From Candidatus Sulfotelmatobacter sp. (GTDB lineage: Bacteria > Acidobacteriota > Terriglobia > Terriglobales > Acidobacteriaceae): a DNA stretch of 5,553 nt. The notes under the pieces were generated by a model, which was given only the letters and a program-made list of their open reading frames with translations, did no database searches and was not told the origin of the DNA. This document shows, piece by piece, positions 1 to 5,553 of this stretch. Position numbers and translations under genes: made by a program. The DNA lies in assembly GCA_030044775.1 (NCBI GenBank), contig JASICF010000146.1:1-5553 (forward strand). The letters are read 5' to 3'. Numbering within the stretch: the first letter of the stretch is position 1; each line of letters begins with the position of its first letter.

Positions 1-1975
1 CAAGATCGGACATCACGGCGTGGCGAAAGGCGGCATAATCCTCGACGCGGGCCACCGGAATCTGGTCCTGGCGCATATTGAGTGTGCGCGTGGCAGTGAA
101 TACAGGTCCATCCAGCTTGTAGGTGGCCTGGTAGTCTGCGTAGTCGCGCTCCAGAGAAAACGGCAGCGGCGCCTGGGCCGTATATTTGGCAGGGAGATCG
201 AGCGTGATTTTGTAGACGTATTCCGCCTTGGGCCCGAGCTTCAACGGATCGGCGGCGGGGTCAATATCATCGCCATTGCCGAAATCCTGCAAATTGAACT
301 GGCACAGGGGCAGCGTAAGATCCGATTTTCTCTTCGACCAATCCAGATAGTTCGGCTTCGCGATGTCGTAGGACATCGTGAACGGTTCCCGGGTCGCCGC
401 CGGATCGCTGATCTTCAGGTTGGAGATTTCGCCTCCCATGCCGGCATTCACGTTCTCGATGACCCGCTGCCACTGAGCTTCGGGCACGCGCCGGAAGATG
501 GAGCGCAGCATCAGCTCTTCATCGCCGCGGAACGTGTAATGTACATGGGCCTCAAGCTTGCCAATCTGGTTGATTTTTGCCTCGACCTCGGAAATTTCCG
601 CGTCAGGCATCGGCGTATCGGCGGGAGTATTTTCAAGATGGGGCGTGCCATCGGGAGGAATCACGAGGGCGAGCTTGTCGCGCAGCGGATAGGCGAGCAG
701 GCGGAAGGGCGCGACTTCGGCTGTCGTATCCATCCAGACTTCTTGCTGTTTCTTGCCCGATCCCAATGGCAGCATGGTAATCACGTGATCGAATTGCGAG
801 GGCGAAGGCATGTCGGGATCGAGCTTGCGGCTGGAGTTGATCAGGACGGATGATGCGTGAAACCCTTCGGCTTCGAGCAGCGAGGCGAGGAGCGTGTGCT
901 TGTCTTTGCAGTCGCCGTACTGGTCGTGGAGCACGTCGGCAGCTGCGTGCGGCTGATAGCGGCCGAGCCCCAGCGACAGGCTGACATAGCGGAAATTCTT
1001 GGCCACATAATCGTACAGAGCCTCAATCCTGTCCATGTCAGTCGCGAGGCCTTTGGTCAGCTCGGCTGCCTTGGCGCGGACCTCGGACGAAGGCGCACGG
1101 CGGTCCTTTTCCAGCGAGGCATACCAACGACCGACCTGCTCCCAACTAACGAAGCTGGTCAGCTCAACGTCGGGGCGGTCATCGTCAGGGCTTTTCCACT
1201 TTTTCTTTTTGTCTTTATCTTTCGTGTCGTCGTCACGCTCCAGATGAGAATTGGTCCAGTGATAGATGCGGCGGCCGTTGGCCTCAGTGATCTTCGGATC
1301 CATGCCGGGTTTGTCTTTCAGCTTGACGGGGCGATCGGCGGGAACATCGATATCGAGTTCTTCATCCAGCATGATGTTGGTTTTGTCGAAATCGTAGTCG
1401 GTCCAGAACTGACCGGGGGCTAGCGGGGTGTGAATTAAAGTAACGATGTCGTATTCGAGCAGTTCGCCCGGCCGCAAACCCGGAACGGTAATGTGCTTCT
1501 GGCGGTAGTCGGTATAAACCGGAGCCTCGCGCTCCACCGGCGTGCTGAGGTCCTGAACCGCATCCTCGCCTGCAGTGATGGTGCTGCCATCGGATTTAAC
1601 CACGCGAACGTATCCAATTTCCACGCGTTCGTTGGCCGAATTGTAGCCGAATTGAATTTGCCCCCACTGCTGCACTCCGGCCTCGCTTTGCACCCGGATT
1701 CGGGTGAGCGTTTCTTTGCGGCCTGTGCCGTCGTTTTCGAAGCGCAGGGTCGTGCGATATTGCTCGATAACGAAGGCTTCCTGGGAATAAGCATGTTTGA
1801 CTTCGGGAGACGGGCTGGCAGATTTCGTTCCAGAATCGGCGTCTGCTGCACCTTTTTTGGCCTCGGCCGGAATACCAGAGCCGGGAGCGGAATCGGTTTG
1901 CCCTGAAACAACGGCGGGCAGCGCTGGCGAGGAAGCAAGAAGGAGCAGCAGGAGGAACCGACGCATAGAGTACAT
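1..1975 (-). CDS. Secreted DUF3857 and transglutaminase-like domain protein, C-terminus cut by window edge
   Basis: Reading the minus strand gives an uninterrupted frame of about 658 codons with no stop before the left edge, so the gene is partial at its C-terminus. Numbering from the ATG at 1966, residues 1-20 are a signal peptide (Arg-Arg, then Phe and six Leu, then a small-residue stretch ending near Pro-Ala or Ser-Gly), so the product is exported. Residues about 55-215 fit DUF3857: a beta-rich start at YSQEAF and the segment VPGLRPGELLEYDIV. Residues about 268-420 fit a transglutaminase-like cysteine-protease fold: Cys353 in YGDCKDKHTLL, His394 in FDHVI and Asp413 in WMDTTAE form the expected Cys-His-Asp triad. 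The remaining 200 or so residues are beta-rich, in the position of the family's usual C-terminal domain. The length is near what is normal for the family, so little is missing. The ATG at 1975 (nine bases upstream, in frame, with a weak AGG before it) is used as the outer limit; 1966 is an equally good start. The substrate is unknown; a periplasmic peptide or cell-wall role is inference. Confidence 0.9.
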   Translation of the reverse strand, partial: MYSMRRFLLLLLLASSPALPAVVSGQTDSAPGSGIPAEAKKGAADADSGTKSASPSPEVKHAYSQEAFVIEQYRTTLRFENDGTGRKETLTRIRVQSEAGVQQWGQIQFGYNSANERVEIGYVRVVKSDGSTITAGEDAVQDLSTPVEREAPVYTDYRQKHITVPGLRPGELLEYDIVTLIHTPLAPGQFWTDYDFDKTNIMLDEELDIDVPADRPVKLKDKPGMDPKITEANGRRIYHWTNSHLERDDDTKDKDKKKKWKSPDDDRPDVELTSFVSWEQVGRWYASLEKDRRAPSSEVRAKAAELTKGLATDMDRIEALYDYVAKNFRYVSLSLGLGRYQPHAAADVLHDQYGDCKDKHTLLASLLEAEGFHASSVLINSSRKLDPDMPSPSQFDHVITMLPLGSGKKQQEVWMDTTAEVAPFRLLAYPLRDKLALVIPPDGTPHLENTPADTPMPDAEISEVEAKINQIGKLEAHVHYTFRGDEELMLRSIFRRVPEAQWQRVIENVNAGMGGEISNLKISDPAATREPFTMSYDIAKPNYLDWSKRKSDLTLPLCQFNLQDFGNGDDIDPAADPLKLGPKAEYVYKITLDLPAKYTAQAPLPFSLERDYADYQATYKLDGPVFTATRTLNMRQDQIPVARVEDYAAFRHAVMSDL

Positions 1976-2096
1976 AGTAAGGCCTGCGACGGTTGTTCCC
2001 AAGGCCAGCATGTCTGGAACGATCTGGTCTGGTGATCTGTGACCTTCGGGTTGTACTCCCAGCGGCAGACGGAGGTAAATAAATCGACCATTGGCG

Positions 2097-2112
2097 TGTG
2101 AGAAACCTCACA
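2097..2112. promoter_or_regulatory. CRP/FNR-family operator-like palindrome
   Basis: The 16 bases TGTGAGAAACCTCACA contain the exact half-sites TGTGA and TCACA separated by six bases, which is the consensus of E. coli CRP. The right flank (ATTTTTT) is also T-rich like good CRP sites. It lies in the divergent gap, about 120 bp upstream of the transglutaminase-like gene and 130 bp upstream of the small membrane-protein gene. As an alternative, the arms pair as a six-base stem with an AAAC loop followed by six T, so it could be a weak intrinsic terminator on the plus strand. Binding is inferred from the match alone. Confidence 0.5.
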
Positions 2113-2142
2113 TTTTTTCGCTTTTTTGCCGCTAGACGGTAG

Positions 2143-2148
2143 TAAAAT
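2143..2148 (+). promoter_or_regulatory. Possible -10 element for the small membrane-protein gene
   Basis: TAAAAT matches the sigma-70 -10 consensus at five of six positions. It is preceded by two T-runs (2113-2118 and 2122-2127), but there is no good -35 hexamer at 16-18 bp. Transcription from it would begin near 2155, giving a leader of about 87 nt that contains both hairpins described below. The CRP-like palindrome would then be centred near -50, which is not a classical activating position. Confidence 0.3.
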
Positions 2149-2163
2149 GCGTGGTCAGATAGT

Positions 2164-2215
2164 CTTGTCTGGCGCTCGCGCTGGACAGGCGTGACGCAAA
2201 CCACAATTGCGCCAC
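2164..2215 (+). promoter_or_regulatory. Two adjacent hairpins in the 5' leader of the small membrane-protein gene
   Basis: Hairpin 1 (2164-2189) has an 11-pair stem including three G-U wobbles around the loop CTCG; its arms are CTTGTCTGGCG and CGCTGGACAGG. Hairpin 2 (2191-2215) pairs GTGaCGCAA with TTGCGcCAC, eight pairs and one A-C mismatch, around a seven-base loop. They are separated by one base and end 11 bases before the GGAGG ribosome binding site. No T-run follows either, so they are not intrinsic terminators. They match no riboswitch class I recognise; a leader or small-RNA role is inference. Confidence 0.4.
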
Positions 2216-2226
2216 GATTTTCCGTC

Positions 2227-2231
2227 GGAGG
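2227..2231 (+). promoter_or_regulatory. Ribosome binding site that fixes the start at 2242
   Basis: GGAGG sits ten bases before the ATG at 2242. A GTG 17 codons upstream (2191) is in the same frame but lies inside a predicted hairpin and has no such site in front of it, so the ATG is preferred. Confidence 0.7.
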
Positions 2232-2241
2232 TTTTTCTGGT

Positions 2242-2412
2242 ATGGAAGATCGGGCCCCTGGCAGTACCCCAGCAGTTGCGAATCAAACACAACCCTCAAT
2301 CAAAAAGCATTTTGCAGGCCGCGGAGCGTGGGTTCTGACCGCGTATGGCATTTCCGGACTGGCTCTGTTCGGCGTGCTCGCCTACTTCTTCTCCGACTAC
2401 ATCGCCCGCTAA
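2242..2412 (+). CDS. Small single-span membrane protein, function unknown
   Basis: The frame encodes 56 residues from the ATG placed by the GGAGG at 2227-2231. The first half is polar and Pro/Ser/Gln-rich, with a basic patch (KKHFAGRG, residues 21-28) just before a hydrophobic stretch of about 22 residues (roughly 29-50, WVLTAYGISGLALFGVLAYFF), and it ends SDYIAR. The basic patch before the helix predicts the N-terminus inside and a very short C-terminal tail outside. There is no cleavage motif, so it is more likely an anchored protein than a secreted one. It is followed by TAA and then overlapping TGATGA, and converges on the PuuB-like flavoprotein gene 42 bp away. I recognise no family. The strong ribosome site, the coherent membrane segment and the lack of an overlapping gene argue that it is real. 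Confidence 0.65.
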   Translation: MEDRAPGSTPAVANQTQPSIKKHFAGRGAWVLTAYGISGLALFGVLAYFFSDYIAR

Positions 2413-2454
2413 TGATGATACCCCAGACGCTGAGGGAGAAGTGTGCCTTGACGC

Positions 2455-3744
2455 TTAGCTCACCAGATCCAGGAACTTGTACCACGCTCCGGCGAACGGA
2501 AGAAACCAGGGTTTGCCGCTATACAGGCCGAGCGGGGCGCCGGGAAATCGAATGCCGACGAACGGATTGTCAGGCTTCTCCCCTGCGATCAGTTCAGCCA
2601 TCTTTTTCCCTTGCCATGTTGCCATGGCAACTCCGTGCCCGGCGTAGCCGAGTGCGTAATAAATGCCATCGATCTGTCCCGCGTGCGGCATGATGTCGAA
2701 GGCGAAATCGAGCGTGCCGCCCCAGACGTAATCGATTTTGGTCTCGCGCAACTGCGGGTAAACACCAATCATCCCGCGGCGCAGGATTTCGGCGCTGCGG
2801 CGGATGGTCTGATCATTTTCTGGGAAGAACGCCGCGCGGCCGCCGAATAACATGCGGCGATCGGGTGTGAGCCGGTAGTAGTAAAGATAATTTTTCGAGT
2901 CGTAGATCATGCGGTTGCGCGGGCTGAGTTCGTGAGCGAGTTTTTCCGGCAGGATTTCGGTCGTGATAATGAACGATCCGATTGGGATGATTTTTTTCTG
3001 CAACGAGGGAGTTGCTTTGCCGGTGTAGCCGCTGGTAGCGACAAGAACGTCACGGGCCCACAGCTCGCCGCGGGATGTGCAGACTTTCCATCCCGATTCT
3101 CCTTGATGTGATCCGTGCTGGAGCGATTCGACTCGAGTGTGCTCAAAGATCTCCGTGCCCGCTTTGATTGCGGCGCGGCCGACGCCGGCGACGTATTGCG
3201 CCGGATTAAGCCCAGCGCTGACTTCGTCGACCATGCCGCCGTAGTAAATGTTCGAGCCGATTTCGGCGCTCAATTCATTTTTTTGCACAACCCGCAATTC
3301 ATGACTAAATTCACGCGCGATTACTTCGGCTTGCCGGGAGTAACCGTCGAAATGCTTTTGCTTGCAGGCAACTTCGAGATGTCCACAGCGGGAGAAGTCA
3401 CAATCGATCGCTTCTTCCCGAATGATCTGTCCGACGCAATCGATGGTTTCTAAGGAAGCCGCGTACATGCGACGCGTGAGTTCGCGTCCATACATGGAAA
3501 TTAACTTATTGACCCCGAGCTTCATGCCGGTCAGCACCATGCCGCCATTGCGCGAGCTGGCGCCCCATCCGATGGTTTCACTTTCGAAAACCGCGACCTT
3601 TGCGCCGCGCTTTGCCAGCGTGCGCGCGGCAGAAAGGCCGGTAAATCCTGCGCCGATCACGGCAACATCGACACGCGACGGCAACGGACGGGTCTCTGGT
3701 TTCGGGAACTCTGCAGTGGTGAGCCAGTAGTTGTGTTCGTGCAT
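2455..3744 (-). CDS. FAD-dependent amine/amino-acid oxidoreductase, PuuB/OrdL type (DAO fold)
   Basis: This 429-residue flavoprotein belongs to the D-amino-acid-oxidase (DAO) superfamily, whose members oxidise C-N bonds of amines or amino acids with FAD. The dinucleotide-binding motif is GAGFTG at residues 31-36, with the ribose-binding Glu54 at the end of the second strand (VAVFE). The segment GWGASSRNGG (59-68) and the N-terminal YW motif (residues 6-7) before the Rossmann fold are typical of the gamma-glutamylputrescine oxidase/OrdL branch. The C-terminal FAD-closing segment is LGYAGHGVAMATWQGKKMAE (about 365-384). Length is normal for the branch and no motif is broken. There is no signal peptide, so it is cytoplasmic. 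The ATG at 3744 has no clear Shine-Dalgarno sequence. It lies 157 bp downstream of a second DAO flavoprotein on the same strand. No gamma-glutamylputrescine synthetase, aldehyde dehydrogenase or hydrolase gene is present, so a putrescine role is not shown; a general amine or amino-acid oxidase is the safe name. Confidence 0.88.
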   Translation of the reverse strand: MHEHNYWLTTAEFPKPETRPLPSRVDVAVIGAGFTGLSAARTLAKRGAKVAVFESETIGWGASSRNGGMVLTGMKLGVNKLISMYGRELTRRMYAASLETIDCVGQIIREEAIDCDFSRCGHLEVACKQKHFDGYSRQAEVIAREFSHELRVVQKNELSAEIGSNIYYGGMVDEVSAGLNPAQYVAGVGRAAIKAGTEIFEHTRVESLQHGSHQGESGWKVCTSRGELWARDVLVATSGYTGKATPSLQKKIIPIGSFIITTEILPEKLAHELSPRNRMIYDSKNYLYYYRLTPDRRMLFGGRAAFFPENDQTIRRSAEILRRGMIGVYPQLRETKIDYVWGGTLDFAFDIMPHAGQIDGIYYALGYAGHGVAMATWQGKKMAELIAGEKPDNPFVGIRFPGAPLGLYSGKPWFLPFAGAWYKFLDLVS

Positions 3745-3770
3745 GTTCGTTCGAAGTGACGCTTTCAGGA

Positions 3771-3863
3771 CTGAGAAAAAGCAGGTTCCCGTTCGACTCC
3801 CTCGCTGCGCTCAGTTGCTCAGGGCAAGCTCTCACCCGCGCTTCGCGCGGCCTCGGAATGACA
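3771..3863. repeat. Intergenic palindromic repeat of acidobacterial style
   Basis: Read on the minus strand the block starts TGTCATTCCGAG and ends CCTGCTTTTTCTCAG, with GAGCGCAGCGAGGGA inside. It resembles the short TGTCATTCCGAGC...GCAGCGAGGAAT...CTGCTTTT elements that I recall scattered between genes in acidobacterial genomes; this is from memory, not a search. The core hairpin at 3836-3850 is CCGCGC-TTC-GCGCGG. The stretch is noncoding in character and unlike either flanking gene. It fills most of the 157 bp between the two flavoprotein genes and could act as a processing site or attenuator in a shared transcript, but no T-run follows the hairpin. Confidence 0.5.
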
Positions 3864-3901
3864 TCAACTTATCAACAGTTACCTTGTCACAACTTAGCGT
3901 G

Positions 3902-5059
3902 TCACAGCACTGCTGTCTCATGAATCAGCCGATTCTCGGCAAAGCGCGAAAAGCTGAGCAGTGACGCATCGATCAAATCGGTCTTGCCGCTGAGAATCAG
4001 ATCGCTGAGAATTCTGCCCGTTGCAGGGGCGTGCATCACACCGTGGCCGCTGAAACCGTTGGCGAGGAAGAATCCCGGCACGCCCGGCGCTTCGCCGAGA
4101 ATCGGATGGTGATCGGGCGTCATTTCATACAAGCCAGCCCAGGCGCGCTTCGGATTCACCGGCAGATTTGCAAAACACGGTACGCGGTCAGCGGCACGAG
4201 TCAGGATTTTCTCGATGAAGCCCGGATCGAAGTCGGTCTTAAATCCTGAGCTTTCTTCCGGGTCGTTCCAGGCGAGCAGAAATCCGCGCGCTTCGGGACG
4301 AAAATGAAATCCGTTCGACATATCGATGATCATCGGCGCGGTGTGGGGAAATTCGTCAAAGGGCTCGCTAGGCACCAGCATGCGGCGAAGGGGCTCGACC
4401 GGAAGGTCGATTCCGGCGAATCTGGCGACTTCCGCCGACCATGCTCCCGCGCAGTTCACCACTTTTCGGGTCGAAATCGTTTCGCGAGAGGTTTCGACGG
4501 AAGCGATTCCGGAGGCATCTCGCTTGATTCCTGTCACTGAGATGTTCTTCCACAGCGTTGCCCCGCGATCGACGGCCGCCGTCATAAATCCATTCATGGC
4601 GCTGTAGGGATCGACAAAACCGTCGGTTGAGCAGAAACTCCCGCCTACGATGTCGTCACTACGAAGTTGTGGGAACATAGCGGCGATTTCAGCGCCTTCC
4701 AGCAGGCGAGCGTTTTTCAGCCCGAGCTTCACTTGCTCGCTGTGGTTGGACCGAAGATATGCCATCTGCTTGGCGTTCGTCGCGCAGAACAGATAGCCTT
4801 GCGGGCGATAATCGCAAGGACTACCAAGGCGCTCTTCAAAGCTGGCATAGAAGGGGATTGAATACAGCGACATCTGAATGCTGACCGGGGTTGAAAACTG
4901 GGCGCGCACGCCGCCCATGCTCTTACCGGTAGAGCCCTTGCCCTGAGCGGATTCCCGCTCGACGACCAGCACGCTGCGGCATCCTTGCGCCGTCAGATGA
5001 TAGGCAATGCTGGAGCCGACTATTCCTGCCCCGATGATGACGACATCTGCGTTTTGCAT
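3902..5059 (-). CDS. FAD-dependent oxidoreductase, sarcosine oxidase beta-subunit/amino-acid dehydrogenase type (DAO fold)
   Basis: From the ATG at 5059 this is a 385-residue DAO-superfamily flavoprotein. GAGIVG at residues 10-15 binds the FAD pyrophosphate and Glu34 (VLVVERE) the ribose. STGKSMGGVRAQFS (43-56) follows, as in sarcosine oxidase beta and related dehydrogenases. Near the C-terminus are WAGLYEMTPDHHPILG (about 307-322) and NGFSGHGV (334-341), the family's flavin and active-site closing segments. In monomeric sarcosine oxidase the residue aligned with Gly309 is the cysteine that covalently holds FAD, so here FAD is probably non-covalent or held differently. There is no signal peptide, so it is cytoplasmic. 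Likely substrates are sarcosine, glycine derivatives, proline or a similar secondary amine; the sequence alone cannot choose. A GTG at 5077 is in frame (six extra residues), but the ATG places the Rossmann strand at the usual distance. No good Shine-Dalgarno precedes either. It is first in a possible two-gene unit with the PuuB-like gene. Confidence 0.88.
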   Translation of the reverse strand: MQNADVVIIGAGIVGSSIAYHLTAQGCRSVLVVERESAQGKGSTGKSMGGVRAQFSTPVSIQMSLYSIPFYASFEERLGSPCDYRPQGYLFCATNAKQMAYLRSNHSEQVKLGLKNARLLEGAEIAAMFPQLRSDDIVGGSFCSTDGFVDPYSAMNGFMTAAVDRGATLWKNISVTGIKRDASGIASVETSRETISTRKVVNCAGAWSAEVARFAGIDLPVEPLRRMLVPSEPFDEFPHTAPMIIDMSNGFHFRPEARGFLLAWNDPEESSGFKTDFDPGFIEKILTRAADRVPCFANLPVNPKRAWAGLYEMTPDHHPILGEAPGVPGFFLANGFSGHGVMHAPATGRILSDLILSGKTDLIDASLLSFSRFAENRLIHETAVL

Positions 5060-5103
5060 AGCCGGACCCAATTCCACTGAGTTCGATTCAGAATGAAATC
5101 AGC

Positions 5104-5109
5104 ATTCTA
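5104..5109 (-). promoter_or_regulatory. Possible -10 element for the sarcosine-oxidase-like gene
   Basis: On the minus strand the hexamer reads TAGAAT, close to TATAAT, and would start transcription near 5097, about 38 nt before the ATG at 5059. A TTGCCA is present upstream, but only 12 bp away, too close for a standard -35, so this call is weak. Confidence 0.25.
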
Positions 5110-5179
5110 GCGCAGCCGGCGTGGCAAGCATTTTCCCCGCTTAGGGGGTCGAAACGTTGCTTGCGCCGGCGCTGCTCGA

Positions 5180-5257
5180 GGTACATGTACCGTCGGTTTA
5201 TTGGATCGTTCAAAGACCCGATCCGGCCTCAACCTCAGTAACTTGCCGCGGTTACTG
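5180..5257. promoter_or_regulatory. Cluster of three inverted repeats upstream of the receiver-like gene
   Basis: GGTACATGTACC (5180-5191) is a perfect 12-bp palindrome. GGATCG (5203-5208) pairs with CGATCC (5219-5224) across ten bases. CAGTAAC (5236-5242) pairs with GTTACTG (5251-5257) across eight bases. The last ends 21 bases before the ATG at 5279. The first looks like a dimeric operator and the other two like leader hairpins. None is followed by a T-run. No regulator is identified. Confidence 0.35.
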
Positions 5258-5278
5258 TGCCTGCCTAGTCTCAAGAGT

Positions 5279-5553
5279 ATGTCTTTGCGTTGTCTTTTAT
5301 TCTCGTCCGATGAGGCAACGGCCGAGCCTATAAAGCAAGTCCTCGCCGATTTGGGCGTTGAAGCGGAGCACTGCTCGAATCCGGTGGATGCCGTCGAGCA
5401 GGTCACCACGCAATCATTTCAGATCGTTATCACAGACTGGAAAGACCAACCGGAAGCCGCATTCCTTCTGAAGACTGCCCGCGACCTGAAGGCAGCGGCA
5501 CGGCCGTTAACGCTGGCAATCGTCAATGAAGAGGCACGGCCTCATGCTCTACA
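5279..5553 (+). CDS. Response-regulator receiver-like protein, N-terminal 91 residues (cut by window edge)
   Basis: The frame from the ATG at 5279 runs open to the right edge. The pattern is that of a CheY-like receiver domain: beta-1 LRCLLFSS (3-10) followed by the acidic pair Asp11-Glu12; helix 1 with EPIKQVLADLG; beta-2 VEAEHC; helix 2 DAVEQVTTQ; beta-3 FQIVITDW, where Asp53 is at the phosphoacceptor position; and beta-4 PLTLAIV (76-82). The Thr/Ser that normally ends beta-4 appears to be Asn83, and the conserved Lys lies beyond the window, so phosphorylation ability is uncertain. The ATG has only a close AAGAG before it, not a well-spaced ribosome site. What follows the receiver (PilZ, DNA-binding or nothing) cannot be seen. 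It is divergent from the flavoprotein gene, which is not enough to call it that gene's regulator. Confidence 0.75.
   Translation, partial: MSLRCLLFSSDEATAEPIKQVLADLGVEAEHCSNPVDAVEQVTTQSFQIVITDWKDQPEAAFLLKTARDLKAAARPLTLAIVNEEARPHAL

Noticed and set aside
20..1423. Long plus-strand open frames (20-853 and 857-1423)
   Set aside because: They lie antisense to the DUF3857/transglutaminase-like gene, whose frame has a signal peptide and an intact Cys-His-Asp triad. The plus-strand translations show no domain and arise from the GC-rich codon pattern of the real gene.
2097..2118. Intrinsic terminator on the plus strand (six-base stem plus T6)
   Set aside because: The stem is short and only half GC, and no plus-strand gene ends nearby. 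The exact CRP spacing is the better explanation, though the terminator is not excluded.
1435..2204. Minus-strand frames 1435-2091 and 1596-2204
   Set aside because: Out-of-frame readings overlapping the true gene, with Arg/Pro/Ser-rich composition and no recognisable motif.
2191..2412. GTG start at 2191 giving a 73-residue version of the small membrane protein
   Set aside because: The GTG lies in the base of a predicted hairpin without a ribosome site, whereas ATG 2242 has GGAGG at ten-base spacing.
3869..3877. TTATCAACA as a DnaA box
   Set aside because: It differs from the TTATCCACA consensus, is single, and there is no AT-rich unwinding region or replication gene nearby.
3885..3906. Direct repeat TGTCACA at 3885-3891 and 3900-3906
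   Set aside because: Seven bases repeated twice, the second copy overlapping the end of the flavoprotein gene; too short to support a site.
5135..5148. CCCC-GCTTA-GGGG inverted repeat
   Set aside because: Only four pairs and no T-run on either strand in the position a terminator would need.
5107..5409. Minus-strand 100-residue open frame
   Set aside because: It overlaps the receiver-like gene antisense and the inverted-repeat region, and its Arg/Pro-rich translation shows no domain.

Overview
This GC-rich window most resembles a Terriglobia-type acidobacterium. That is an inference from three things: a secreted DUF3857/transglutaminase-like protein, a degenerate receiver-domain protein at the right edge, and an intergenic palindromic repeat ending in a TGTCATTCCGAG-like sequence, a style common between genes in that phylum. 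No rRNA, tRNA, CRISPR array or insertion sequence is visible.

Layout from left to right. Bases 1-1975 (minus) hold an exported DUF3857 plus transglutaminase-like protein. It is open through the left edge, so only its last C-terminal residues are missing. Bases 1976-2241 form a divergent intergenic region. It carries a perfect CRP-type palindrome (TGTGA-N6-TCACA), a possible -10 element and two adjacent hairpins just ahead of a strong ribosome binding site. Bases 2242-2412 (plus) encode a 56-residue single-span membrane protein of unknown function. Bases 2455-3744 (minus) encode a DAO-fold FAD oxidoreductase of the PuuB/OrdL type. Bases 3745-3901 are a spacer filled largely by a palindromic repeat. 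Bases 3902-5059 (minus) encode a second, distantly related DAO-fold FAD oxidoreductase of the sarcosine oxidase beta-subunit/amino-acid dehydrogenase type. Bases 5060-5278 are a divergent intergenic region with several inverted repeats. Bases 5279-5553 (plus) hold the first 91 residues of a response-regulator receiver-like protein that runs off the right edge.

The two flavoproteins are on the same strand and could be co-transcribed (the sarcosine-oxidase-like gene first, 157 bp gap). They suggest oxidation of amines or N-substituted amino acids, but no transporter, aldehyde dehydrogenase or ligase lies in the window to define a substrate. The transglutaminase-like protein, the small membrane protein and the receiver protein have no evident functional link to them. 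I see no sign of a new multi-gene system. The points most worth checking are regulatory: the CRP-type site, the double-hairpin leader and the inverted-repeat cluster before the receiver gene.
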